Origin: Streptomyces sennicomposti
GTDB taxonomy: Bacteria; Actinomycetota; Actinomycetes; Streptomycetales; Streptomycetaceae
Assembly (NCBI RefSeq): GCF_019890635.1
Contig: NZ_JAIOAB010000044.1
Location: 1-61,149, forward strand
Direction of reading: 5' to 3'
Length of the DNA: 61,149 nucleotides
Each line of letters opens with the position of its first letter. Position 1 is the first letter of the stretch. The notes under the pieces are model-generated. The model saw nothing but the letters and a program-made list of their open reading frames with translations, was not told the DNA's origin and did not search any database. Of this stretch, positions 15,578 to 22,497 are shown piece after piece. The position numbers were made by a program, and so were the translations under genes.

Positions 15578-15958
15578 TCAGCAGTGGGACACGTAGCTCT
15601 GGATGTGCCCGGTGCTCAGGTAGTAGTCGCTGACGTAGCGGTGCCCGTACGGGGTGTACAGGCCGGCCCAGATGGTGTAGCCGTTGACGGAGGTGCCGGT
15701 GGTCCAGCAGTCGACCTCCACCTTCTTGCCGTTGGCGAGGGTGAACGAGGTGGGTGCGCTGGTGCTCGGCCTGGTGTGGGCCTTCAGGCCGTTGGGCGCC
15801 TTCTGCACGTAGGCGCACCAGGCCCTGGGGTCGCTGCCGGCCGAGCCGCAGCGGAAGGCGTCGGCGGACGCGGTGGGCGCGAACGCCAGGCCGGTGGCCA
15901 GCAGCGCGGCGGAGCCGGCGGCGACGACGGACGCGGACTTCCAGCGTGAGCGGATCAT
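15578..15958 (-). CDS. Small secreted Cys-containing protein, SH3-like
   Basis: A 126-residue exported protein from ATG 15958 with GGGGGAG upstream. Residues 1-33 are a clear signal peptide ending in PTASADA. The mature part has four Cys (37, 48, 84, 126), which could form two disulfides. Its pattern (GLKAHTRPSTSAPT, TLANGKKVEVDCWTTGTSVNG, YTIWAGLYTPYGHRYVSDYYLSTG) resembles a bacterial SH3-like domain as found in secreted Streptomyces proteins. Such domains often bind peptidoglycan peptides, but no function is shown here. It is transcribed alone, divergent from the amidase. Confidence 0.75.
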   Translation of the reverse strand: MIRSRWKSASVVAAGSAALLATGLAFAPTASADAFRCGSAGSDPRAWCAYVQKAPNGLKAHTRPSTSAPTSFTLANGKKVEVDCWTTGTSVNGYTIWAGLYTPYGHRYVSDYYLSTGHIQSYVSHC

Positions 15959-16279
15959 GGTGTCTCCCCCTGATGACTTCGGTGCGGCGCGGCGGCGTCG
16001 GCCGCCAAACCGCGCGCCCGGCGGCGGCACCGCCGGGACGCAACGTCATGGACATGGAGAAACGTACGTCCGCGGGCCGGGTGTGGCGTCACACCAGGAG
16101 TGGACCCCGTCTGCCCCGTCGGTTGACCCCCGTCTGCACCCGGAGTCGGCCCCTGGGTAAACCCCTGCGGTAGTGGCCGGGCCCCTCGACGTACGGCTCC
16201 GGTCCGGGCAGAGTTCTCCCTACCTACTCGTGAGTACGACCCCCGGTGCGGGGTCGCCGTCCCGTTCCGAGGAGCGCCC
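15959..16279. other. Divergent intergenic region, 321 bases
   Basis: The region lies between the small secreted protein and the amidase. It contains TTGACC near 16121, which has the look of a -35 box but lacks a convincing -10, and a near-palindrome at 16225-16236. No gene is seen. Confidence 0.4.
16225..16236. promoter_or_regulatory. Operator-like palindrome before the amidase
   Basis: TACTC-GT-GAGTA is a 5-base inverted repeat with a two-base centre, 43 bases before the amidase start. Short palindromes of this form are typical of TetR- and GntR-type operators. The regulator is unknown. Confidence 0.3.
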
Positions 16280-17623
16280 GTGACCAGTTGGGCCGGCCGC
16301 AGTGCCGCCGAGATCGCCGCCGCCGTACGCGAGAAGCGGGCCACGCCCCGCGAGGTGGTGGCCGAGCACCTGGCCCGGATCCAGCGGCTGGACGGCCGGA
16401 TCGGCGCCTTCCGCACGGTCCGCGCCGAGGCGGCGCTCGCCGAGGCCGACGCGGTGGCGGCCCGCGCCGATCTCGGCGAACTGCCGCTGGCGGGCGTGCC
16501 GGTGGCCGTGAAGGACAACCTCGCGGTGCGCGGCGAGGCCACCCGCGTCGGGACGGCCGCGACGAGCGACGCGCCCGCCGCCGAGGACCATGTCACCGTG
16601 GCCCGGCTGCGGGCGGCGGGCGCGGTGGTCGTCGGGCTGACCAACGTGCCCGAGCTGTGCGTCTTCGGCACCACCGAGGGCGTGTTCGGCACCGCCCGCA
16701 ACCCGTGGGACCCCGCGCGCACGGCGGGCGGTTCCTCCGGCGGCAGCGCGGCCGCGGTGGCCGCCGGGATGACGCCGATCGCGCTCGGCAACGACGGCAT
16801 GGGCTCGCTGCGCATCCCGGCCGCCAACTGCGGCCTGGTGACGATCAAACCGGGGTACGGGGTGGTGCCCGCGGGCATCGGCGAGGGCGACTGGTTCGGC
16901 ATGTCGGAGAACGGGCCGCTGGCCACCACGGTCGAGGACGCCCGGCTGATGCTGTCCGTGCTGGCCGGGGCCGGGTTCCCGCGCGGCGCCGGGGACGGCT
17001 CGCCCGCCGTCGCGGTGTCCGTGCGCAGCCCGCTCGCCGGGACCGCGGTGAGCAGGCCGTACGCCCTCGCCGTCCGGGACGCGGCCCGGCTGCTGGCCGG
17101 GGCCGGTCTCCTCGTGCGGCGCGCCGACCCGCCGTATCCGCTCTCGCTGGGGCTCACCGCCCTGCGGCACTGGACGGCCGGCACCGCCGTGGACGCGGCG
17201 GGCCTGGACCCGCGCCGACTGGCCCGGCGCACCCGCGTGCACGCGGCCGTCGGGCGGCGGTTCCTGGCCGGGGTGCGCACCGGCACCGCGCGGGAGGAAC
17301 TGCGCGGGCGGCTGGAGCCGTTCTTCGCCGAGCACGACGTGCTGCTCACCCCGGCGCTCGCCCGCCGCTCCCCCAAGGCCGGGCCGTGGCACGAGCGGGG
17401 CTGGCTGCGCAATGTGCTGGCCGACACCAACTACTCGCCCATGACGCCGCCGTGGAATCTGACGGGCTGGCCGGCGATGGCGGTCCCGTTCGGCACGCTG
17501 CCCTCGGGGGCGCCCTGCGCGGTGCAGTTGGCGGGACGCCCCGGTTCGGAGGCGGTGCTGCTGGACGTCGCGCAGCGGATCGAGGAGCTGCGGCCGTGGC
17601 GCAGGACCGCTGAACCAGCTTAG
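16280..17623 (+). CDS. Amidase signature family hydrolase
   Basis: A 447-residue enzyme from GTG 16280 with CGAGGAG six bases upstream. The Ser-cisSer-Lys triad is visible: Lys78 in VPVAVKDNLAV, the cis-Ser in TAGGSSGGSAAA (about Ser153) and the nucleophile Ser176 in NDGMGSLRIPAANCGL. The usual glycine-rich signature is intact. The C-terminal third (LLTPALARRSPKAGP, NLTGWPAMAVPFG) is typical. The family hydrolyses amides such as indoleacetamide, nicotinamide or aryl amides; the substrate is not evident. GatB and GatC homologues are absent, so it is not the tRNA amidotransferase. It is convergent with the GNAT gene. Confidence 0.9.
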   Translation: MTSWAGRSAAEIAAAVREKRATPREVVAEHLARIQRLDGRIGAFRTVRAEAALAEADAVAARADLGELPLAGVPVAVKDNLAVRGEATRVGTAATSDAPAAEDHVTVARLRAAGAVVVGLTNVPELCVFGTTEGVFGTARNPWDPARTAGGSSGGSAAAVAAGMTPIALGNDGMGSLRIPAANCGLVTIKPGYGVVPAGIGEGDWFGMSENGPLATTVEDARLMLSVLAGAGFPRGAGDGSPAVAVSVRSPLAGTAVSRPYALAVRDAARLLAGAGLLVRRADPPYPLSLGLTALRHWTAGTAVDAAGLDPRRLARRTRVHAAVGRRFLAGVRTGTAREELRGRLEPFFAEHDVLLTPALARRSPKAGPWHERGWLRNVLADTNYSPMTPPWNLTGWPAMAVPFGTLPSGAPCAVQLAGRPGSEAVLLDVAQRIEELRPWRRTAEPA

Positions 17624-17667
17624 GAGCAGGGCGAGTTGCGCACTGCCTGATCCGTATGGCCGTCGGC

Positions 17668-18150
17668 TCAGAGGTCCTTGTACATGATGTGCAGCCCGAC
17701 CAAACCGTGCCGCGGGTGCTCATAGGCCCGCGGCACGGTGCCGAGGACGGTGAAGCCCAGTGAAGTCCACAGCGCCACGGCGGGGTTGGTCTCCACCACG
17801 GCGTTGAAGACCATGCCGCGGTAGCCGTCGGCCGCGGCGGCGGCCAGGACGTGTTCGGCGAGGGCGCGGCCGGCGCCCCGGCCGGTCTTCTCCGGGTCGA
17901 CCATGAAGCCCGCGTTGGCGATCCGGGCGGCGGGGCCGCCGTAGTTGGGGGTGAGGTAGGCGGAGCCGAGGATCGCGCCGGTCTCGTCCTCGGCGACGAA
18001 CACCCGCTTGGCCGGGCTCATCCACAGCGCGCGGGCGTCCTCCTCGGAGGTGTCCGGGTCCCAGGCGTAGGTCTCGGCGGCGGCGACGACGCGGTGCCAG
18101 AACGGCCAGATGCGCGGCCAGTCGCCGGCCACGGCTTCCCTGATCAGCAT
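17668..18150 (-). CDS. GNAT-family N-acetyltransferase
   Basis: A 160-residue cytoplasmic acetyltransferase from ATG 18150. The acetyl-CoA-binding motif A is GFMVDPEKTGRGAGRALAEH, followed by motif B with VETNPAVALWTSLGF. The N-terminus MLIREAVAGDWPRIWPFW is characteristic of small-molecule or protein GNATs. The substrate is unknown. The start region is odd: its start-codon surroundings are repeated three times upstream (18149-18219), and the true start has no good ribosome binding site. Confidence 0.9.
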   Translation of the reverse strand: MLIREAVAGDWPRIWPFWHRVVAAAETYAWDPDTSEEDARALWMSPAKRVFVAEDETGAILGSAYLTPNYGGPAARIANAGFMVDPEKTGRGAGRALAEHVLAAAAADGYRGMVFNAVVETNPAVALWTSLGFTVLGTVPRAYEHPRHGLVGLHIMYKDL

Positions 18151-18219
18151 GGGTGTGAGTCTCGCACCTGATCAAGCTTGGGCGTGCGTCTCGCATCGGC
18201 ATGGGCGTGCGTCTCGCAC
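18149..18219. repeat. Three copies of a 19-base sequence overlapping the GNAT start
   Basis: Copies begin at 18149, 18178 and 18201, with consensus ATGGGCGTGCGTCTCGCAC on the plus strand. The first overlaps the start codon of the GNAT gene. Spacing is 29 and 23 bases. Copies 1 and 2 also share the adjacent TGATCA-type sequence. Confidence 0.8.
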
Positions 18220-18235
18220 GGGTCACGCCCATGCC
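18198..18235. terminator. 12-bp perfect inverted repeat
   Basis: GGCATGGGCGTG (18198-18209) pairs with CACGCCCATGCC (18224-18235) around a 14-base loop. It lies 43 bases after the stop of the 57-residue gene (minus strand, stop at 18279) and before the GNAT start, so it may end that gene's transcript or regulate GNAT. Confidence 0.55.
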
Positions 18236-18278
18236 GTCGGCGAACGGGGACCGGCGCGGGGCCGGGCCGGAGCGCCGG

Positions 18279-18452
18279 TCAGTCCACGCTGGGCAGGATG
18301 TGCGGCTCGGCGAGGTCTTCCTCGTAGCCCGCGAGCCGGATGGGGGCGGAGCGGGCCCACACGTCCAGGCTGCCGAGGTCTCCGGGCCGCCGGCCCGAAC
18401 GCTCCGCGCGTTCGCTGGTTCCCTGGTCGAGATTCGTCTTCTCCGGTGTCAC
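18279..18452 (-). CDS. Small 57-residue protein with strong ribosome binding site
   Basis: A short gene from GTG 18452 to TGA 18279-18281. AAGGAG at 18459-18464 is exactly six bases before the start, which makes translation very likely. The protein begins VTPEKTNLDQGTSERAERSG and ends with IRLAGYEEDLAEPHILPSVD. The C-terminal half is compact in composition (Trp, Tyr, acidic residues, PHILPSVD end), while the N-terminal half is charged and probably flexible. There is no signal peptide, transmembrane segment or Cys. I do not recognise a family. It could be a small regulator or a precursor peptide; no modifying enzyme is adjacent. Confidence 0.8.
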   Translation of the reverse strand: MTPEKTNLDQGTSERAERSGRRPGDLGSLDVWARSAPIRLAGYEEDLAEPHILPSVD

Positions 18453-18881
18453 CGCGCACTCCTTATGTGTCGGTCACCCTCGGGGCCCTTCGGCCACCGT
18501 GCGCCACGGCGCCTGGGTCCCGCTCGGGTATGGGTCAAGCAGGTCGGACGCGGTGGCGTCGGCAACCGAGGTCCGATCCGGCCGTGGTGCACCGGCTCGC
18601 CCCGGGACGGACCGTGGGTGTGGTGGGAACCCTTCGGTGCTGTCCGTCTGCTCCAGATTAACCAAATGAGCGGCCCCCTGCTCGATGGGGCCGCAAAGAG
18701 CGGGTAACTATCTGGAGTCAAGCGTGTTGCTTGCGCGGCTTCGCGGCGATTCGTCCCCGTGACGGGGACCGAAATTCACTCGTTCGGTCTACGTCCCGTC
18801 GTTCAGATCCCGTTGGCCGCATCGAAAGCTGGCCATGATCTGCTGATATGCCGAACGGCTGTCTCGCGGGAGGACTGGCGC
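18453..18881. promoter_or_regulatory. Palindrome-rich divergent intergenic region, 429 bases
   Basis: The region separates the 57-residue gene from the HD-like gene. It contains GCGGCCCC/GGGGCCGC (18670-18677 and 18687-18694), CAAGC-GTGTT-GCTTG (18719-18733), GTCCCCGT-G-ACGGGGAC (18753-18769) and ACCGAA/TTCGGT (18768-18773 and 18783-18788). Four inverted repeats in about 120 bases suggest a complex control region. GATATG at about 18843 could be a -10 box. No other gene is seen. Confidence 0.45.
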
Positions 18882-19325
18882 ATGGAGCTGCGCAGTGTCG
18901 AGGAGCTGATGGACCTGCTGTACGCCTGCCGGGGCGCCGCTCTCGCTCCGGCCGGGCCCGGCCGCCGTGTCGATGCGCACGAGCACGCCCTGCGCACCGC
19001 CGCGCTGCTGCGCCGGCGCCGCCCGGCCGACAAGGAACTCCAGGTGGCGGGCCTGGTGCAGGGCATCGGGCAGTTGCTGGGGCCGGGCCCGGGCACGGGC
19101 CCGGCCGAGCGTGCGGCCGACGCGGTCCGCCCGTTGCTCGGCGCCCGCGTGGCCCGGCTGGTGCGGGCGGCGGCCGCCGACGGGCCGGACGAGGACGCGG
19201 CCGCCCTGCGCCAGGCCGCCGAGGAGGCCCTGACCGACGGCTCCGACGCGGGCGTCCTGGAGGACTGGCGCACGCTCCTCGGACTGCTCGCGGCGCGCGA
19301 CTCGCGCCTCGAAGCCGTCGACTGA
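18882..19325 (+). CDS. Degenerate HD-domain protein
   Basis: A 147-residue cytoplasmic protein. Start ATG 18882 is chosen because GGGAGGA lies eight bases upstream. The arrangement DAHEHALRTAALLRRRRPA then ELQVAGLVQGIGQLL matches HD-domain oxygenases and phosphohydrolases of the PhnZ/MIOX type, where one expects LVHDIGHLL. Here the paired His-Asp is Gln60-Gly61 and the next His is Gln64, so the metal site is lost, although His33 or His35 remains. The rest is helical, Ala-rich and acidic. It is probably a non-catalytic binding or regulatory relative. A palindrome-rich region precedes it. Confidence 0.7.
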   Translation: MELRSVEELMDLLYACRGAALAPAGPGRRVDAHEHALRTAALLRRRRPADKELQVAGLVQGIGQLLGPGPGTGPAERAADAVRPLLGARVARLVRAAAADGPDEDAAALRQAAEEALTDGSDAGVLEDWRTLLGLLAARDSRLEAVD

Positions 19326-19349
19326 TACCCCGTCAGAAAGCGGCTCGGC

Positions 19350-20873
19350 CTACCACTTGCCCGGCGCGTAGTCCTTCAGGAAGACGCCGTACAGGTCCTC
19401 GCCCGCCTCGCCGCGCACGATCGGGTCGTAGACGCGGGCCGCGCCGTCGACCAGGTCGAGCGGGGCGTGGAAGCCGGCCTCGGCGAGGCGCACCTTGTCG
19501 GGGTGCGGGCGCTCGTCGGTGATCCAGCCGGTGTCGACGGCGGTCATCAGGATGCCGTCCTTCTCGAACATCTCCTGGGCGCTGGTGCGGGTGAGCATGT
19601 TCAGGGCGGCCTTGGCCATGTTGGTGTGCGGGTGGCCCGCGCCCTTGTAGCCGCGGTCGAAGACGCCCTCCATGGCGGAGACGTTCACGATGTACGTCCG
19701 CCGGGCCGCGGCGGCGGCCATCGCCGGGCGCAGCCGGCTGATCAGGAGGAACGGCGCCGTCGAGTTGCACAGCTGGACCTCCAGCAGCTCGACCGGCGTG
19801 ACCTCCTCCACCGTCTGGATCCAGCTGTTGGTCTCGTGCAGGTCCGGGACGAGGCCGCCCGCGTCGATGGCGGTGCCGGCCGCGATGCGCTCCAGGGAGG
19901 CCGAGCCGGACACCAGGGCCAGGTCGGTGACGTCCTGCGCGGTGAGCGCGCCGGAGCCCGCCACCGGCAGCGCGGCGACCGCGCCGGAGCCGAAGGTGCC
20001 GATCACCTCGGCCGCGGGCAGTTCGCCGGCGGGCAGCGGGGCCGACTCGGCGGCGACCAGCTCGCTGTAGGCCTGCGGGGAGCGGCGTACGGTCTGGGCG
20101 GCGTTGTTGATCAGGATGTCCAGCGGGCCCTCGGCCGCGACCGAGTCGGCGAGGGCGACCACCTGGGCGGGGTCGCGCAGGTCGATGCCGACGATCTTCA
20201 GCCGGTGGATCCAGTCGGCGCTGTCGGGCTGGGCCTTGAAGCGGCGGATCGCGTCGTTCGGGAAGCGCGTCGTGATCGTGGTGTGCGCGCCGTCGCGCAG
20301 CAGCCTGAGCGCGATGTACATGCCGATCTTGGCGCGGCCGCCGGTGAGCAGGGCGCGCTTGCCGGTCAGGTCGGTGCGGGCGTCGCGGCGGGCGCGGTTG
20401 TCGGCGGCGCACTTCTGGCACAGCTGGTGGTAGAAGTAGTCGACCTCGACGTAGCGCTGCTTGCAGACGTAGCAGGAGCGCGGGCGCCGCAGGACGCCGG
20501 CGATCGCCCCCTCCTCGGTGCGCGAGGAGGGCAGGATGCCCTCGGTCTCGTCGTCGATGCGCTCGGCGGAGCCGGTGGCCGTGGCCTCGGTGACCGCCTT
20601 GTCGTGGGCGGTCTTGGCGGCCCGGCGCTCCTGGCGGCGGCGCTGCTTGACCATGCGGTAGATGTGCGAGGTGGCCCGGCGCACCGCGATGGCGTCGGGG
20701 TGGTCGACCTCTATCCGGTCCAGCTCCTGGAGCACGTCGAGGCAGACGGCGAGGCGCTCGGGGTCGATGCCGGGGCCGTACCCGGCCGCGTCGCCCGGCT
20801 CGTACGCCGGCTCGCCGCCCGGTGCGTACACCACCTCGTCCGTGGCCGTGGAGCCCTCGTCTGTCACCGTCAT
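19350..20873 (-). CDS. SDR-fold protein with Cys4 zinc-ribbon-like insert and altered catalytic site
   Basis: A 507-residue protein; ATG 20873 is chosen over GTG 20900 because AGGGAAG precedes it. Residues 1-130 are acidic then basic and include a helical segment. A Cys4 cluster follows (CYVC at 134-137 and CQKC at 152-155), likely a zinc ribbon. From about residue 170 a Rossmann SDR domain begins: ALLTGGRAKIGMYIALRLL (a TGxxxxIG variant of the dinucleotide motif), ILINNAAQT and YIVNVSAMEGVF. At the usual YxxxK position the sequence is TNMAK (Thr417-Lys421), so the catalytic Tyr is absent. It may bind NAD(P) without classic dehydrogenase chemistry. It lies 105 bases downstream of the acyltransferase gene, possibly in one operon. 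Confidence 0.85.
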   Translation of the reverse strand: MTVTDEGSTATDEVVYAPGGEPAYEPGDAAGYGPGIDPERLAVCLDVLQELDRIEVDHPDAIAVRRATSHIYRMVKQRRRQERRAAKTAHDKAVTEATATGSAERIDDETEGILPSSRTEEGAIAGVLRRPRSCYVCKQRYVEVDYFYHQLCQKCAADNRARRDARTDLTGKRALLTGGRAKIGMYIALRLLRDGAHTTITTRFPNDAIRRFKAQPDSADWIHRLKIVGIDLRDPAQVVALADSVAAEGPLDILINNAAQTVRRSPQAYSELVAAESAPLPAGELPAAEVIGTFGSGAVAALPVAGSGALTAQDVTDLALVSGSASLERIAAGTAIDAGGLVPDLHETNSWIQTVEEVTPVELLEVQLCNSTAPFLLISRLRPAMAAAAARRTYIVNVSAMEGVFDRGYKGAGHPHTNMAKAALNMLTRTSAQEMFEKDGILMTAVDTGWITDERPHPDKVRLAEAGFHAPLDLVDGAARVYDPIVRGEAGEDLYGVFLKDYAPGKW

Positions 20874-20978
20874 CGCGCTGCCGCTTCCCTGGTCGTCCAC
20901 ACGGCGCGTGAAGTCGCGCTCGCTTTCGAACGGGGGATTTTACGGCAGCGGCGCGGCGTACCGCCAAACGCGCGACGA

Positions 20979-22352
20979 TCAAGGCGCGCAGACCGTGAGA
21001 AGGGTCTCCACCTCCTCGGACAGGGCGCGGGCCAGCCGGTTCAGATCGGGTACGGCCCGGGCGTCGGCGACCAGTCCGTAGTGGACGCGGCCGCGGTAGG
21101 TGGAGACGGCGACGGCGAGGGACTGGCCGGGGGCGAGGGGGGCGAAGGGGTAGACGGCGGTGAGGGGGTGGCCGCCGAGCCGGAGGCCGAAGCCGGGCAG
21201 CGGGACGCTGGTGACGAGGATGTCGAACCAGAGCCGGGCGGCCTGGCCGACCAGAGGGCCGCCGAGCCGGTGGCCGAGGGCGGGGACGTGGTCGGCGAGG
21301 AGGGCGACGGCGCCCGCGCCCCGGTCGGGTCCGGCGTCCTTGTTGCGGTCCATGGCAGTGCGCACGGCGGCGAGCCGGCGCAGCGGGTCGGCGACGCCGA
21401 CGGGCAGTTCCATCAGATAGCCGGAGAGCCGGTTGCCCTGCGGGTGGGCGGTGCGCGGCCGGCGCCGGGAGACGGGGATCAGGGCGCGCGGGGCGGCGCC
21501 CTCGCTGGAGTCGCCGCGCTCGTCGAGCCAGGTGCGCAGGGCGCCGGCGACGACCGCGATCAGCACGTCGTTGACGGTGCCGCCCACGGCCTTGCGCACC
21601 AGGTGCACGTCGTCGAGGTCGAGGACGACGCCGGCGGTGCGGCGGGTGCCGGTGGGCTCGGCGGTGAGCGCGGGCAGGGGGCGGGTGGCGAGGGTGGAGC
21701 GGGCGACGGAGGCGCCGATGTCCAGGGCGCGGCCGACGTCGGCGAGCGCGCCGCGTACGAGGCCGGGCAGTCTGCGCACGTCGGGCAGGGCGCCGCGGGC
21801 GGGTTCGGCGGGGCGGGGGCGGCGCTCGGGCAGGTCGATCGGGTCCATGATGGCGGCGGCGAGGCTCAGGGCGCGCAGTCCGTCGGCGAGGGCGTGGTGG
21901 AACTTGAACAGCACCGCGAAGCAGTCGCCCGCCTCGCCGGGCAGCACATGGGCCTCCCACGGCGGCCGGTTGCGTTCCAGCGGGCGCTGCATGAGCCGGC
22001 CGGCCGCCGCCTGGAAGTCGCGGGCGGGGGCGTGCAGCCGGACGTGGTGGAGCGGGTCGAAGCAGGGGTCGGGTTCGCGGGTGGCGCCGCCGAGGGCGAG
22101 GGGCCGGCGCAGTCCGTCCCGCAGGCCGTGCGGGAGGGGGTGGCGCAGGTCGAGGGGGCGCCAGGTGTCGCGGATGCGCATGCGCAGTCCGGGGACGGCG
22201 GCGGCGCGGGCGGCGAGCAGGTCGGCGGCGTGCGCGGCGGCGGTGGCCGAGGGCGCGGAGAAGATGCCGAGGGCGCCGAGGTGCATGGGGTGGTCGGCGG
22301 ACTCGATGTTCCAGAACGCCAGGTCGAGGGGAGCGAGTGGATCGGAAGTCAT
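20979..22352 (-). CDS. WS/DGAT-type wax ester synthase/diacylglycerol acyltransferase
   Basis: A 457-residue acyltransferase. ATG 22352 (MTSDPLAPLDLAFWNIES) is taken because the WS/DGAT fold starts there. The active-site motif HHxxxDG is present in FKFHHALADGLRALS. Other family segments are PLERNRPPWEAHVL, TVNDVLIAVVAGALRTWL and PRALIPVSRR. The enzyme transfers acyl groups from acyl-CoA to long-chain alcohols or diacylglycerol, making storage lipid; Streptomyces make triacylglycerol with such enzymes and have several paralogues. The SDR-like gene follows on the same strand. The start lacks a strong ribosome binding site. Confidence 0.9.
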   Translation of the reverse strand: MTSDPLAPLDLAFWNIESADHPMHLGALGIFSAPSATAAAHAADLLAARAAAVPGLRMRIRDTWRPLDLRHPLPHGLRDGLRRPLALGGATREPDPCFDPLHHVRLHAPARDFQAAAGRLMQRPLERNRPPWEAHVLPGEAGDCFAVLFKFHHALADGLRALSLAAAIMDPIDLPERRPRPAEPARGALPDVRRLPGLVRGALADVGRALDIGASVARSTLATRPLPALTAEPTGTRRTAGVVLDLDDVHLVRKAVGGTVNDVLIAVVAGALRTWLDERGDSSEGAAPRALIPVSRRRPRTAHPQGNRLSGYLMELPVGVADPLRRLAAVRTAMDRNKDAGPDRGAGAVALLADHVPALGHRLGGPLVGQAARLWFDILVTSVPLPGFGLRLGGHPLTAVYPFAPLAPGQSLAVAVSTYRGRVHYGLVADARAVPDLNRLARALSEEVETLLTVCAP

Positions 22353-22497
22353 GGCTTGCCTCGCGTCGGCGGTGAGTGAGTCTGCAGTCAACCGCTCTCG
22401 ACCGATTACGGTCAAGTACGATCAGGCTACGCACGGTTACCTTCGGATGACGTCCCGCCCCGTGATCCGCACCGGGACCGCGGGGCGGGACGGGCGC

